Source of the DNA: Corynebacterium sp.
Lineage (GTDB): Bacteria > Actinomycetota > Actinomycetes > Mycobacteriales > Mycobacteriaceae
Assembly: GCF_030532195.1 (NCBI RefSeq)
Contig: NZ_JAUNLP010000001.1
Location: 410,669-474,668, forward strand
Reading direction: 5' to 3'
DNA length: 64,000 nt
This document shows, in pieces, positions 46,625 through 57,656 of the stretch; the first letter of the stretch is position 1, and every line of letters begins with the position of its first letter. The notes under the pieces are model-generated. The model saw only the letters and a program-made list of their open reading frames with translations. It searched no databases and had not been told where the DNA came from. Made by a program: the position numbers and the translations under genes.

Positions 46625-48115
46625 CTAGCCATCCGATTGATTTTCTCCAGCACTCTGGTTTTTCCCCACCTCCCGCTGCACCTTTTCCACCAACTCGCGG
46701 AGTTTATCGTGCAACTTGCGACGCCTTTCATTATGTTCCACCAGCGCCGCTGTTTTCTTTTCCGTCTGAGACGCGAAGGTGTAACGACCATGGCCGGTGT
46801 GCGCCTTACCCGACTTGGCAAATGGTCCCTCATCACAAGAAAGAAAAGTCCACTCCTCCACTCCACCTTCTCCGCGCACCACGCGCCACATTCCAGCAGT
46901 CTTTAGATTGTGATGCCTCCGGCAAAGACAGTGCAGATTATCAGTGTGCGTAGAGGCCTCCTGCAGACGCTCACCTGGAGCGAGATCGTGATTGAACTCC
47001 ACAATATGGTCGATATCGCACCTCTCCGCAGGAACATCACACCCCGGAAAGCTGCACACGCCATCACGAGCACGAACGAATGCCCGCTGCGACTCAGAAG
47101 GCCGATACCCCTCAACCGCGCTATCTCCAAGCACACGCAACGTGGAGACCCGATTCATCCACGACTCCGCAGCCAGCGGCGATAGCCACCCCGCACCCGA
47201 CAGCCATACCGGAGTATTTTCGGGCGTACCATCCGTCCCTGGCGTCAAAACTCGAAAGAGTTCAAGATTTACCTCAACGTCACAGGTTCCACGCAGCGCA
47301 TGCATGAAAGCTTCAGCTCGATTGACTTTCAGCTTTGCCGCCACCGCATCGACGATTGCCATCGCCTCCACCGCGTGGTGCCGCTCCAAGACCGCCGTCA
47401 CCGTTGTCGCACCCGTGGTATCGCGGTCATCAACAGCAACAAACTCCCGCGGCGTCATTCGGTCGCCGAAATAGTCGAGTGCCACAGCCTGAACTTCGCA
47501 GACTTCCGGAGACTCCATTGGAGCTGCAACATCAGCCCCATCCAGCTCATATGCCGCCACATCCGCCAGCACCTCAACAGCCGCATCCACCGTCGCATCC
47601 ACATTCTGCGCCAAGGCCTGATCGGCCTGAGCTCCGACGACATCGATGTCACGCGGGCGCACCTCAGGCACGCACTCATCCAATACCCGCTGCACGCGCA
47701 CCGCCAGCGCCTGCACACCACGTAACGCTTCCCCATCACGACGAGGCTTGACGACGGCCATAAGCCCCGGCTCCACTGCGTCAATCTTGTCATCCGCCAC
47801 AGGCCGGGTATGCCTGCCAAGCATTGCCAAATGCCGCAAAGACAAGTGACCACGCCCGGCACACTCCGCCGCCAACTGCGGCATCCGCCCAAGCATGTAA
47901 CCGATTTCCATATACTTATTAACTTCAGAGCGCGAAAGCCCCAACACCACCGACCAATAAGCCAGATGCGCTTCAACATCCCCATCATCGGGCGGTGCGA
48001 CCTGTAGCGCAATAGCCACATGCAAGCGGTTTATCTCCCGCGCAGCCTCTGCGAGCGGATGCGCTCTCACCTCATGACTAAATCGAAATTCTCCGTTTGG
48101 TTCCGTCCCTGACAT
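46625..48115 (-). CDS. DUF222 domain HNH endonuclease-like protein
   Basis: About 496 aa from ATG 48115, which has a strong AAGGAGG 9 nt upstream. A long DUF222 helical region (about 20-330) precedes an HNH motif near residues 365-430: [22 protein letters not shown] and [13 protein letters not shown], with two CxxC-type pairs. This is the 13E12-type family, abundant and multicopy in actinobacteria and of unknown role, sometimes treated as mobile. The C-terminus is Lys/Glu-rich and basic. No flanking repeats were seen, so mobility here is not supported. Confidence 0.88.
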   Translation of the reverse strand: MSGTEPNGEFRFSHEVRAHPLAEAAREINRLHVAIALQVAPPDDGDVEAHLAYWSVVLGLSRSEVNKYMEIGYMLGRMPQLAAECAGRGHLSLRHLAMLGRHTRPVADDKIDAVEPGLMAVVKPRRDGEALRGVQALAVRVQRVLDECVPEVRPRDIDVVGAQADQALAQNVDATVDAAVEVLADVAAYELDGADVAAPMESPEVCEVQAVALDYFGDRMTPREFVAVDDRDTTGATTVTAVLERHHAVEAMAIVDAVAAKLKVNRAEAFMHALRGTCDVEVNLELFRVLTPGTDGTPENTPVWLSGAGWLSPLAAESWMNRVSTLRVLGDSAVEGYRPSESQRAFVRARDGVCSFPGCDVPAERCDIDHIVEFNHDLAPGERLQEASTHTDNLHCLCRRHHNLKTAGMWRVVRGEGGVEEWTFLSCDEGPFAKSGKAHTGHGRYTFASQTEKKTAALVEHNERRRKLHDKLRELVEKVQREVGKNQSAGENQSDG

Positions 48116-48249
48116 TGCACTGTTCCTCCTTACGAGTCCCCTTACGAACAGTTGCCTTTTCAAGTCAGCCAAAGCTTATGCCAAACCCCGGATACAATTT
48201 CGAGAATCAACCCTCAGTTATTCGAACATTTATTCGAGCCAAGCGATAG

Positions 48250-48291
48250 AAAAATCCCGCCCTACAACGCAAGCACCGTCGTAAAGCGGGA
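48250..48291 (-). terminator. Terminator of the minus-strand CoA-transferase gene
   Basis: On the minus strand TCCCGC (48286-48291) pairs with GCGGGA (48255-48260), with an inner TACGACG/CGTTGTA stem, followed by TTTTT. It lies about 12 nt past the stop. Confidence 0.8.
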
Positions 48292-48302
48292 AAACGCGAC
48301 GA

Positions 48303-49817
48303 TTAGTCGACCGGCTTCATCGAACCGTTCTCGAGGAAACGGCGGTGGAAGTCGTAGGAAGTACCCAGGTCATGCGGGGTGTGCATGTACGGGGTAGCCT
48401 TTTCGGCGCGCTCGACGTACTCAAGCAGAGCTTCCTTGTACATCGGGTGAGCACACTTCTCAATGACAACGCGGGAGCGCTGACGCGGAGCCAGACCACG
48501 CAGGTCAGCAAGGCCCTGCTCGGTGATAATGACCATGACATCATGCTCGGTGTGGTCAACATGCGAGACCATCGGGACGATGGCGGAGATGTCGCCGCCC
48601 TTAGCGGTGGACGGAGACACGAAGGTGGAAATGTAGGCGTTACGAGTGAAGTCACCCGAACCACCGATGCCGTTCATCATGCGGGAACCAGCCACGTGAG
48701 TGGAGTTGACATTACCGTAGATGTCGGCCTCAATCATGCCGTTGGTGGTAATCAGACCCATACGGCGGGTCAGGCCCGGGTTGTTGGAGATGTCCTGCGG
48801 GCGCAGAACAATCTTCTCACGGTAGTCCGCAGCGTTCTCATTCATGCGAGCTGCATACTCCGGCGACAGGGAGAATGCAGTACCGGAAGCCATGGTCAGC
48901 TTGCCCGCATCCATCAGGTCGATCATGCCATCCTGAATAACCTCGGTGAACGACATCAGGTTCTCATACTTGGAGTCGAGAAGACCAGCCAGAACAGCGT
49001 TCGGGATATTACCGACACCGGACTGCATCGGCAGCAGATTCTCCGGCAGGCGACCGGCCTTTACCTCACCATCAAGGAAGTCGAGCAGGTAGCCAGCGAT
49101 AGCCTTGGAGTTATCATCCAGCGGCTTGAACGGGGAGTTACGGTCCTCGGCGTTAGTCTCGACGACAGCGACAACCTTGTCGACGTCGATCGGAACATTT
49201 GGGGTACCAATGCGGTCACCCGGAGTCAGAATCGGAATCTCCTTGCGGTTCGGCGGCAGGCCGACGCTGTAGATGTCGTGCATACCTTCGAGATCCTCAG
49301 ACTGCCAGGAGTTGACCTCAATAATGATCTTCTCAGCAGCCTTCAGGTACGAGACGCTGTTGCCAACCGAGGAAGACAGAATCAGGGAACCATCCGGCTT
49401 AATGCGCACTGCCTCAACGACAGCAACGTTGACCGGACCAAAGAAGCCCTGCTCCGTCATGGGGCCGGAATGCGACAGGTGAATATCGCTGTAGTAGGCG
49501 TCGCCAGCGTTAATGCGGTTACGCATACCCGGGTCAGACTGGTACGGCATACGCCACTCGACACCATTGGCCTTAGCCAGTGCGCCGTCTAGCTCCGGGG
49601 CCGTGGAAGCACCGGTCAAGACCTTAATCTTGAACTCTTCGCCACGCTCATGAGCAGCTTCAATACGCTCAGCCAGGGCCGGCGGCACAACCCTCGGGTA
49701 ACCAGCACCGGTAAAACCGGCAAAGCCCACCATGTCTCCATGATTGATGAACTGCGCGGCTTCTTCCGCGGTCATCACCTTGGATTTGAGACCCGCATGG
49801 GCAATACGATCTGACAT
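48303..49817 (-). CDS. Acetyl-CoA hydrolase / succinyl-CoA:acetate CoA-transferase family, paralogue 1
   Basis: Class I CoA-transferase of about 504 aa. ATG 49817 (MSDRIAHAGLKSK) has AAAGG 8 nt upstream. The family motif VVAVVETNAEDRNSPF carries the catalytic Glu, and GIGGSGDFTRNAYIS and ITEQGLADLRGLAPRQR are conserved. In C. glutamicum a related enzyme exchanges CoA between succinyl-CoA and acetate. It is strongly similar along its whole length to the product of 51285-52787, across the divergent COG0523 gene. Confidence 0.93.
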   Translation of the reverse strand: MSDRIAHAGLKSKVMTAEEAAQFINHGDMVGFAGFTGAGYPRVVPPALAERIEAAHERGEEFKIKVLTGASTAPELDGALAKANGVEWRMPYQSDPGMRNRINAGDAYYSDIHLSHSGPMTEQGFFGPVNVAVVEAVRIKPDGSLILSSSVGNSVSYLKAAEKIIIEVNSWQSEDLEGMHDIYSVGLPPNRKEIPILTPGDRIGTPNVPIDVDKVVAVVETNAEDRNSPFKPLDDNSKAIAGYLLDFLDGEVKAGRLPENLLPMQSGVGNIPNAVLAGLLDSKYENLMSFTEVIQDGMIDLMDAGKLTMASGTAFSLSPEYAARMNENAADYREKIVLRPQDISNNPGLTRRMGLITTNGMIEADIYGNVNSTHVAGSRMMNGIGGSGDFTRNAYISTFVSPSTAKGGDISAIVPMVSHVDHTEHDVMVIITEQGLADLRGLAPRQRSRVVIEKCAHPMYKEALLEYVERAEKATPYMHTPHDLGTSYDFHRRFLENGSMKPVD

Positions 49818-50042
49818 CAATTCACCTTTCTATTTACCCCCAAAGCGGCTATTGGGGGTGGCGCTACGAACACCGAAGCACACCCCAACCATATCAACGA
49901 AGTGGTTATTCACATTCATTCAGATGCCCACTCTCTCCCCCGTTTTAAGGCAAGGACAACACCGTTTTCACCCCTCCCGACACCTGCGCTTTAGAACACA
50001 CTTCATAACACAATGTAACGCACGCCACAAGCCTTTATATTA

Positions 50043-50070
50043 TTGACAATCATTTTCATTTCGCTATTCT
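50043..50070 (+). promoter_or_regulatory. Promoter of the COG0523 gene overlapping a Zur/Fur-type palindrome
   Basis: TTGACA (50043-50048), a 16-nt spacer and TATTCT (50065-50070) form a good promoter ending 6 nt before the GTG, so the mRNA is probably leaderless. TGACAATCATTTTCA (50044-50058) is a 7-1-7 palindrome with one mismatch, fitting the actinobacterial Zur consensus, and covers the -35 and spacer. Zinc repression is inferred. Confidence 0.7.
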
Positions 50071-50076
50071 TGTCGA

Positions 50077-51147
50077 GTGACTTCTCAACAGACCAACCAC
50101 GCCCAAACCACTCCCGTTACCGTTCTGTCCGGATTCCTCGGCGCAGGCAAAACCACACTCCTCAACCACCTGCTAGCCAATTCCCAGGGCCGCAAGATTG
50201 CGGTCATCGTCAACGACTTCTCCGAAGTCAACGTCGATGCCGCCCTCATTGAACAGGGCAGCTACCTCGAACGCGGCGAAGATCGTTTCATCGAAATGTC
50301 GAACGGTTGCATCTGCTGTACTCTTCGCGATGACCTCGTCGAAAACGTCGGCAAACTCGCGCGCAGCGGCAAGTTCGAGCACATCGTCATCGAATCCACG
50401 GGCATCTCCGAGCCCATGCCCGTCGCCGCCACCTTTGAATGGGAATTCGACGACGGCCGCCGTCTCGCCGACATCGCTCCCATCGACACCATGGTCACAC
50501 TCGTCGACGCCTCCACATTCCTCGACAGTCTCCGTCACGGACGCGCGCTGCCTGACGACGAACGCACGGTCGCCGACCTCCTTGTCGACCAGGTGGAATT
50601 CGCGGACCTCATCCTCGTCACCAAATCTGACCTCGCCGGCGAGAAACTCACTGGCGGCACCGAAGAAACCATCCGCGCCATGAATCCGCGTGCCCGCATC
50701 GTCCGGGTCACCAACGGCGATATCGCCACCGCCGCGATTCTCGATGCCGCGCTTTACGACGAAGGAACTGCGGCCACATTCCACGGCTACGCCGAAGAAC
50801 TTGCCAATCCACACACGCCCGAGACTGAGGAATACGGCATCTCCTCTGTAGTATTCCGTGGCTCAAGGCCGTTCGACCGCGACCGCCTCATCAAGGCACT
50901 GCGGGCAACCAAGGGACTCGTCCGCTCCAAGGGTCACTGCTGGATTGCCGACCGCCTGGAAGTGGCGCACGTCTGGAGCCAGGCCGGCCCGAATCTAAAA
51001 ATCACTCCAGCAATCATGTGGGCACAGACAGATGTCCCGCCGTCAAATGAAGTAGTACTTATCGGTGTCAACTTTGACCCGGATGCAACATTGCAGGCCT
51101 TTGAAGACGCAATGTTGTCCGACGAAGAAGTCAGAGCTTTGCTGTAA
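50077..51147 (+). CDS. COG0523/CobW-family G3E GTPase, putative zinc metallochaperone
   Basis: P-loop GTPase, 356 aa, starting at GTG. Walker A is GFLGAGKT at 19-26. The metal-binding GCICC motif is at 77-81 ([13 protein letters not shown]), with [10 protein letters not shown], and [10 protein letters not shown] in the C-terminal CobW_C domain. These are hallmarks of COG0523 proteins (YeiR/ZigA/CobW group). The Zur-like site in its promoter places it in zinc starvation, where such proteins deliver Zn to client enzymes. The client is unknown. It sits between the two CoA-transferase paralogues. Confidence 0.9.
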   Translation: MTSQQTNHAQTTPVTVLSGFLGAGKTTLLNHLLANSQGRKIAVIVNDFSEVNVDAALIEQGSYLERGEDRFIEMSNGCICCTLRDDLVENVGKLARSGKFEHIVIESTGISEPMPVAATFEWEFDDGRRLADIAPIDTMVTLVDASTFLDSLRHGRALPDDERTVADLLVDQVEFADLILVTKSDLAGEKLTGGTEETIRAMNPRARIVRVTNGDIATAAILDAALYDEGTAATFHGYAEELANPHTPETEEYGISSVVFRGSRPFDRDRLIKALRATKGLVRSKGHCWIADRLEVAHVWSQAGPNLKITPAIMWAQTDVPPSNEVVLIGVNFDPDATLQAFEDAMLSDEEVRALL

Positions 51148-51209
51148 CTCCCCTCGACAAAGACACTATTCGAGCTGTATCGTGGCCCAAATCACTTGCC
51201 TACCTGCGT

Positions 51210-51223
51210 GTGTGGCAGCACAC
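51210..51223. promoter_or_regulatory. Palindrome upstream of CoA-transferase paralogue 2
   Basis: GTGTG-GCAG-CACAC, a perfect inverted repeat 61 nt before the ATG at 51285. It is probably in the promoter region. The spacing does not match the GlxR consensus (TGTGA-N6-TCACA), so no regulator is proposed. Confidence 0.3.
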
Positions 51224-51284
51224 TGTTAGCTCGTGCTACGTTAGGCCACAAAATAAGTGTCGAACAGTCTATCTAGGAGTTGAC

Positions 51285-52787
51285 ATGTCTGATCGCATCG
51301 CACACGCAGGCCTGCGCAGCAAGGTAATGAGTGCCGACGAAGCAGCTCAGTTGGTTAATCACGGTGATGCCATCGGCATTTCCGGCTTCACTGGCGCTGG
51401 CTACCCGAAGGCGCTGCCGACCGCACTGGCAAACCGCGGCAAGGAGCTCCACGCCAAGGGCGAGGAATTCGCAGTCGATATCTACACCGGCGCTTCTACC
51501 GCTCCGGACTGTGACGGTGTGATGGCTGAAGCGGATATCATTCGCTACCGCATGCCGTACCAGGGCGACCCGGCTCTGCGTAAGTCCATCAACGCTGGTA
51601 AGGCAAAGTACCAGGACATTCACCTGTCGCAGTCGGCACAGTACATCGAGCAGGGCTTCCTGCCTATTGACGTTGCAATTGTTGAGGTCACCCGTATTAC
51701 TGAAGATGGCCACCTCGTTCCGTCGTCAAGCGTTGGCAACAACGTCGAGTGGATGGACAACGCCGACAAGATCATCCTCGAGGTCAACTCCTGGCAGTCC
51801 GAAGAGCTCGAGGGCATGCACGATATCTACCGTATCCAGCATCTGCCGAACCGCACCCCGGTGCCGATTAACGCTCCGGGCGACCGCATTGGTACCCCGT
51901 ACATCGACATCAACAAGGAAAAGGTCGTTGCTGTCGTCGAGACCAACGCACCTGACCGCAACTCCCCGTTCAAGCCGCTGGATGACACCTCGAAGGCAAT
52001 TGCCGGCCACTTCCTCGACTTCCTCGAGGGCGAGGTTCGCGCTGGCCGCCTGGCATATGACCAGTACATCATGCAGTCCGGTGTCGGTAACGTGCCGAAT
52101 GCTGTGATGGCAGGTCTGCTGGATTCCAAGTTCGAGAACATCAAGGCCTACACCGAGGTTATTCAGGACGGCATGATCGACCTGATTGACGCCGGCAAAA
52201 TGACTGTCGCGTCGGCTACCTCCTTCTCCCTGTCCCCGGATGCTGCGGAGAAGATGAACAACGAGGCTGCTCGTTACCGCAAGAACATCATCCTGCGCCC
52301 GCAGCAGATTTCGAATCACCCAGAGGTTGTCCGCCGCGTGGGCCTGATTGCTACCAACGGCATGATTGAGGCTGACATCTACGGCAATGTCAACTCCACC
52401 CACATCAACGGCTCGCGCATGATGAACGGCATCGGTGGCTCGGGCGACTTCACCCGTAACGCTTTCGTTTCTTCCTTCATCTCCCCGTCGCTGGCTAAGG
52501 ATGGCGCAATCTCGACCATCGTGCCGTTCGCATCCCACATCGACCACACTGAGCACGACGCTATGGTCATCATCACCGAGCGCGGCTTCGCCGACCTGCG
52601 TGGCCTGGCTCCGCGTGACCGCGTTGCCAAGATGATCTCCGTTGCGCACCCGGACTACCAGCCGCTGCTGGAGGAGTACTACGAGCGCGCTCTGAAGACC
52701 GCGCCGGCTATGGCCACCCCGCACGACCTGCGCACGGCCTTCGACTTCCACATCAACATGATTGAAAAGGGCTCCATGAAGGGCTAG
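51285..52787 (+). CDS. Acetyl-CoA hydrolase / succinyl-CoA:acetate CoA-transferase family, paralogue 2
   Basis: Second class I CoA-transferase, 500 aa from ATG 51285, with AGGAG upstream. It shares MSDRIAHAGL-SKVM, GFTGAGYPKALP, VVAVVETNAPDRNSPF (catalytic Glu), GIGGSGDFTRNAFVS and ITERGFADLRGLAPRDR with the minus-strand copy. It is codon-adapted in appearance (many CTG, GTC, AAG), suggesting high expression. The two copies may favour different carboxylates or be differently regulated. Confidence 0.93.
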   Translation: MSDRIAHAGLRSKVMSADEAAQLVNHGDAIGISGFTGAGYPKALPTALANRGKELHAKGEEFAVDIYTGASTAPDCDGVMAEADIIRYRMPYQGDPALRKSINAGKAKYQDIHLSQSAQYIEQGFLPIDVAIVEVTRITEDGHLVPSSSVGNNVEWMDNADKIILEVNSWQSEELEGMHDIYRIQHLPNRTPVPINAPGDRIGTPYIDINKEKVVAVVETNAPDRNSPFKPLDDTSKAIAGHFLDFLEGEVRAGRLAYDQYIMQSGVGNVPNAVMAGLLDSKFENIKAYTEVIQDGMIDLIDAGKMTVASATSFSLSPDAAEKMNNEAARYRKNIILRPQQISNHPEVVRRVGLIATNGMIEADIYGNVNSTHINGSRMMNGIGGSGDFTRNAFVSSFISPSLAKDGAISTIVPFASHIDHTEHDAMVIITERGFADLRGLAPRDRVAKMISVAHPDYQPLLEEYYERALKTAPAMATPHDLRTAFDFHINMIEKGSMKG

Positions 52788-52823
52788 TCCCTTCCTCAGG
52801 CAACTTTTCAGCCGCTAACAGGC

Positions 52824-52857
52824 ACAAAAAATCCCCTCCAGGCGGAGGGGATTTTTT
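52824..52857. terminator. Bidirectional terminator between CoA-transferase 2 and serA
   Basis: Perfect stem cccctcc/ggagggg with an A-run before and a T-run after (aaaaaat...attttt), so it can stop transcription from both sides of this convergent junction. Confidence 0.9.
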
Positions 52858-52870
52858 AATATCTTCGGGC

Positions 52871-54466
52871 TTAATCCAGCTGCAGCTGCAGAGCGTGGGA
52901 AGCGGAGATATCCTCGGTGATCTTCTCGATGATCTCCTCCGGAACCTCCTCGGTCACGCGCAGAACCAGGATAGCGGTCTTGTCTGCTTCCTGCGGGGAC
53001 AGTGCAGCGGCCTCGATGTTGATGCCAGCCTGCCCCAGAGTGGTGGCAACGCGCCCCAGAGCACCTGGGACATCCTTGTACAGCAGGAACAGGTTACGGC
53101 CCTCAGCGCGCATGTCGATGCCGCGACCATTGATGCGGACAATCTTCTCAACGCGAGCAAGGCCAGTGAGAGCACCAACGACAGTGGCGGTGGAGCCATC
53201 TGCACCGATGACCTTAACCTCCAGGACGGAGCGGTGGGAGACGGACTCCGGCTCGGTCTCAACAGTGAAGGTCACGCCGCGCTCCTCAGCGATACGCGGA
53301 GCGTTGACGAAAGTAACCGGCTCTTCAACCATCTGGGAGAACAGACCGCGGACAGCAGCCATACCCAGGACATCGACGTCCTCGGTGCTCAGCTCACCGC
53401 GAGCGGTGACCTCGACAGCGGCCGGAGCAGCGTCGAGCAGGCCACCGGCAACCAGACCCAGCTCACGAGCCAGCTCGAGCCACAGAGCGACCTCTTCACC
53501 GACAGCACCACCGGAGACGTTGACAGCGTCCGGAACGAACTCGCCGGCCAGTGCCAGTAGAACGGACTTAGCAACGTCGGTACCAGCGCGGTCCTGGGCC
53601 TCCACGGTGGATGCACCCAAGTGCGGAGCGCAAACGGTCTGCGGAAGATCAAACAGCGGAGAGTCAGTGCACGGCTCGGTAGCGTAAACGTCGAAGCCAG
53701 CACCACGGATGTTGCCAGCCTTGATCGCGTCGGCAAGCGCCTGCTCGTCGACGAGACCGCCGCGGGCGGCGTTGATGATGATCTGACCCTTCTTAGCCTT
53801 GGACAGCAGCTCGGCATCGAACATGCCAGCAGTTTCCTTGGTCTTCGGAAGGTGGATGGTAACGAAGTCCGCGCGGGCCATCAGGTCCTCGAGCTCGACC
53901 AGCTCGACACCGAGCTGAGCAGCACGAGCCGGGTTAGCGTACGGATCGTATGCGATGATGTTGGTCTCAAAAGCGGCCAAGCGCTGTGCGAACAGCTGAC
54001 CAATGTGGCCGAAGCCAACAATGCCGACGGTCTTGCCGAAGATTTCCACACCCTTGAAGGAAGAGCGCTTCCACTCCCCCTCACGCAGCGAGGCATCAGC
54101 AGCCGGCAGCTGGCGTGCAGTAGCCAGCAGCAGAGCGATAGCGTGCTCACATGCAGAGTGAATATTGGAGGTCGGAGCGTTAACGACCATGACGCCGCGC
54201 TTGGTAGCGGTATCGATGTCAACGTTATCCAGACCGACACCGGCGCGACCGACAATCTTCAGGTTCGGAGCGGCTTCAAGAACTTCCTGGTCCACGGTGG
54301 TGGCAGAGCGGACGAGCAATGCGTCAGCCTCACCAACTGCCGCCAGGAGCTCAGGGCGGTTCGGGCCATCTACCCAACGGACCTCAACGGAATCCCCCAA
54401 TGCGTCCACAGTGGACTGTGCCAGCTTGTCGGCGATGAGGACAACGGGGCGAGCGTTCTGGCTCAC
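52871..54466 (-). CDS. serA: D-3-phosphoglycerate dehydrogenase
   Basis: First enzyme of serine synthesis, about 531 aa, the long actinobacterial form. The order is substrate and NAD domains ([45 protein letters not shown]; catalytic His in APHLGAST), then an intervening domain, then a C-terminal ACT domain ([26 protein letters not shown]) that binds serine. I set the start at GTG 54466 ([17 protein letters not shown]) because AGGAG stands 6 nt before it; the ATG two codons upstream directly abuts that AGGAG. Confidence 0.95.
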   Translation of the reverse strand: MSQNARPVVLIADKLAQSTVDALGDSVEVRWVDGPNRPELLAAVGEADALLVRSATTVDQEVLEAAPNLKIVGRAGVGLDNVDIDTATKRGVMVVNAPTSNIHSACEHAIALLLATARQLPAADASLREGEWKRSSFKGVEIFGKTVGIVGFGHIGQLFAQRLAAFETNIIAYDPYANPARAAQLGVELVELEDLMARADFVTIHLPKTKETAGMFDAELLSKAKKGQIIINAARGGLVDEQALADAIKAGNIRGAGFDVYATEPCTDSPLFDLPQTVCAPHLGASTVEAQDRAGTDVAKSVLLALAGEFVPDAVNVSGGAVGEEVALWLELARELGLVAGGLLDAAPAAVEVTARGELSTEDVDVLGMAAVRGLFSQMVEEPVTFVNAPRIAEERGVTFTVETEPESVSHRSVLEVKVIGADGSTATVVGALTGLARVEKIVRINGRGIDMRAEGRNLFLLYKDVPGALGRVATTLGQAGINIEAAALSPQEADKTAILVLRVTEEVPEEIIEKITEDISASHALQLQLD

Positions 54467-54590
54467 AAGCATCTCCTGGTTAGTCTCGTAATTTTTAAGT
54501 ATTTGCGCTGACACTGGAACAGTCTCTGTAACGTGCACACGCGCATTAACTCTCATCATAAACTCTGGGGGTGAGGCTCGGGGGGACATA

Positions 54591-54626
54591 CCTAAACAAA
54601 ACGGCGCTTACCACCCTTTGTTTAGG
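54591..54626. repeat. Inverted repeat that competes with the adjacent terminator stem
   Basis: CCTAAACAAA (54591-54600) and TTTGTTTAGG (54617-54626) are perfectly complementary over 10 bp. The right arm lies in the loop of the 54602-54638 terminator hairpin and the left arm just beyond it. In RNA they could form a pseudoknot or an alternative fold. Confidence 0.6.
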
Positions 54627-54638
54627 GAGTAAGCGCCG
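54596..54638 (-). terminator. Terminator downstream of the lipoprotein gene
   Basis: On the minus strand CGGCGCTTAC (54629-54638) pairs with the complementary arm at 54602-54611, with an inner CCCT/AGGG stem, followed by TTTTG. A second small hairpin, ccgctat/atagcgg, lies at 54645-54662. Confidence 0.75.
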
Positions 54639-54693
54639 CTGCCCCCGCTATCGCAATAGCGGAAAATACCGGGTCACCGAGGAGTCGCCGGCA

Positions 54694-56418
54694 TTACTGG
54701 TAAGTCACCAGCCACGGACGAGGCTCGATGTTCATCGTCTCCTCGGGGGTAAACATCGGGTTGTCCTCGTCGATGAAGTTCTTCCACGCCTCGAAAATCT
54801 CCGGCTGAAGATCCTGGAGCATCACATTCCAGGTCTCAAACTTTTCCTGGCGGGTGCCATGGCCGTCGGCATGCAGGACGTAAGCGAGCTCCGGGTGAGA
54901 CAAATCGAGCTTTTCGCGGTCACGAATCATCTGCAGCTGGAACTGGTGCAGCATCAGCATCTTCTGCGGCAAATTGTTCTCACGGGTCAGCTTGGCCAAC
55001 CAATCAGCGACTCGGTTGACCTCCTCGGCCTGAACGTGGCCGACCTCAGTTGCCGGAACCTGCCCCGGCTCCATCTTCCACTCCGGGTCGAGTGCCAGAC
55101 CAACATTCGGCATCTTCAGCAGTTCTTCGTAGAACTGCGCCTGATCCAGGAAGTCCGCACTTCCCGGCTGCAGGTCGATGATGACGTAGCCTCCGGCCTT
55201 GGTCATCGCATCGACATATGGCTTCAACGTTTCAACCGGTGCTGGCTCCGAGTAGTCACCGCGTGGGCCTGGATCGGCCTGTGCGACAGAAGCAATGATT
55301 TCGAATGCCGGCAGCACCGAATCGTCGGCAAGCTTTTCGTACTGCTTGACGTAGTCCTGAACGCGCTTGACCGCGCCCTCCGGATCATCTTCACCCATCA
55401 CACCCAGCGGAGCAACGCCCGGGTGACCATAGGTGGCAACCAAGTGACGACCTGGGAACAGCAGCGTGCCGCCGCCGGGAAGCTCCTTCACCTTGTCGTC
55501 CTTGGCGAGTTTGATGGATTGGTCGAACTTGCCCTTGGCGCCGAAGACCTTTCCGAGCGCAATCAGAGACTTACCGTCGCGTGCAGCTGCAATGGATTCA
55601 GACGTGGCGCGAGCATCGCCAACCGGCAACCAGCTGACCTTCAGACCAGCCGCACGTGCCGTGGCGATAGAGGCCAGCCCCGTGCCGGGAGCGGCCAGCG
55701 CCAAGGCATCGGACTCCTCCTTTGGAGTGCCCTTCGGCAGAGTTACCTCTTCCTGTCCCTTGTCATCCTGGCCATCATTGGCGCGGTCCAGGCGCTCCTG
55801 GTCAGCGGTGCCCTCACCCGGAACCTTGGCATCGACAATGCTCGGCTTTTCTGCATCCATCTCCGCGATGGCGCGGGTCGGCTTCGACTCTGGCTTGTCC
55901 AGAATCTTGAAGTCGACATCGAGAAGCTTCTTCAGCCCTTCAGCATTTCCCGGATCGGATACGACCTGCAGGTCCTCTCCCCCGGTCAAGTCCACAGCGC
56001 CGACGGTGAGTACTGTCTTGGCACCCAGGCGGTCAATTTCCTTTTCCACCTCGGCGATATCAGCGCCGGTATCGCGACCGCGGGAATCCTTCTTCGGACT
56101 CTTAGCGACGGCCTCATCCTCTACCTCATCGGCAGAGCCCACCACCAACATCGGAAGTCCTGCAGCTACCGCAATGCCTGCTGCACGACGCTGCTCAGTG
56201 GCACCGGCCGAAGAGACAATGACGGCCTCCGAGCTGTCGAGCAGTTTCTCGGACGCAGCGATATCGTCGCCAAGCACCTCCGATTCGGCGGGCACGGACT
56301 TCGCAGCTACGCCATTGTCGGGACCGCCACACGCGACCAGCGCGCTCGACCCCAGCGCGAGACTGGTGACCAGAGCGATTGTGGCAGTGACGCGTCGCGC
56401 CATTGCGGATACTCGCAC
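54694..56418 (-). CDS. Large secreted lipoprotein of unknown function
   Basis: Lipoprotein of 574 aa. GTG 56418 has GGAGG 5 nt upstream; ATG 56403 is an alternative. The signal peptide has a hydrophobic core (VTATIALVTSLALGSSAL) and lipobox LVAC, giving a lipidated Cys near residue 30. The N-terminal half has segments reminiscent of cell-wall-binding repeat 2 folds (AAGLPMLVVGSA; VEKEIDRLGAKTVLTVG). The C-terminal half (PGRHLVATYGHPGVAPLGVMG; GGYVIIDLQPGSADF; VGLALDPEWKM) looks like a TIM-barrel glycosidase-like or binding domain. Both assignments are tentative. It lies between ilvC and serA. Confidence 0.75.
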   Translation of the reverse strand: MRVSAMARRVTATIALVTSLALGSSALVACGGPDNGVAAKSVPAESEVLGDDIAASEKLLDSSEAVIVSSAGATEQRRAAGIAVAAGLPMLVVGSADEVEDEAVAKSPKKDSRGRDTGADIAEVEKEIDRLGAKTVLTVGAVDLTGGEDLQVVSDPGNAEGLKKLLDVDFKILDKPESKPTRAIAEMDAEKPSIVDAKVPGEGTADQERLDRANDGQDDKGQEEVTLPKGTPKEESDALALAAPGTGLASIATARAAGLKVSWLPVGDARATSESIAAARDGKSLIALGKVFGAKGKFDQSIKLAKDDKVKELPGGGTLLFPGRHLVATYGHPGVAPLGVMGEDDPEGAVKRVQDYVKQYEKLADDSVLPAFEIIASVAQADPGPRGDYSEPAPVETLKPYVDAMTKAGGYVIIDLQPGSADFLDQAQFYEELLKMPNVGLALDPEWKMEPGQVPATEVGHVQAEEVNRVADWLAKLTRENNLPQKMLMLHQFQLQMIRDREKLDLSHPELAYVLHADGHGTRQEKFETWNVMLQDLQPEIFEAWKNFIDEDNPMFTPEETMNIEPRPWLVTYQ

Positions 56419-56500
56419 ATTTACCTCCGTATATGAATTGACCTAGGTAATCAGACTATCGAACCTTCACACGATACGAGGTGTAAAGGTCGTTAAATTA

Positions 56501-56543
56501 CAAAAGAGGGCTTCATCACAGCGACCACTGTGATGAAGCCCTC
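56501..56543 (-). terminator. Terminator of the ilvBNC operon
   Basis: Perfect 16-bp stem gagggcttcatcacag/ctgtgatgaagccctc (56506-56521 with 56528-56543), followed on the minus strand by TTTTG. It lies 36 nt past the ilvC stop. Confidence 0.93.
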
Positions 56544-56578
56544 TCACTGGGATTGCTTAGAACTAAAGCAGAATCGAC

Positions 56579-57616
<1,038 letters not shown>

Positions 57617-57656
57617 TCAGGTTCGTGAATTTCGTGAATTTCTTGCGTTTTTGTCG

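Noticed and set aside
46625..48115. DUF222-HNH gene as part of a mobile element
   Set aside because: No terminal repeats, integrase or displaced gene are visible around it; the family is common and multicopy in actinobacteria without mobility evidence.
51205..51228. GlxR (CRP-type) site upstream of CoA-transferase paralogue 2
   Set aside because: The half-site spacing does not fit TGTGA-N6-TCACA.
54571..56436. 621-codon open frame on the plus strand across the lipoprotein gene
   Set aside because: It is antisense to a gene with a signal peptide, lipobox and ribosome-binding site; its composition is that of a GC-rich mirror frame and no family is recognisable.
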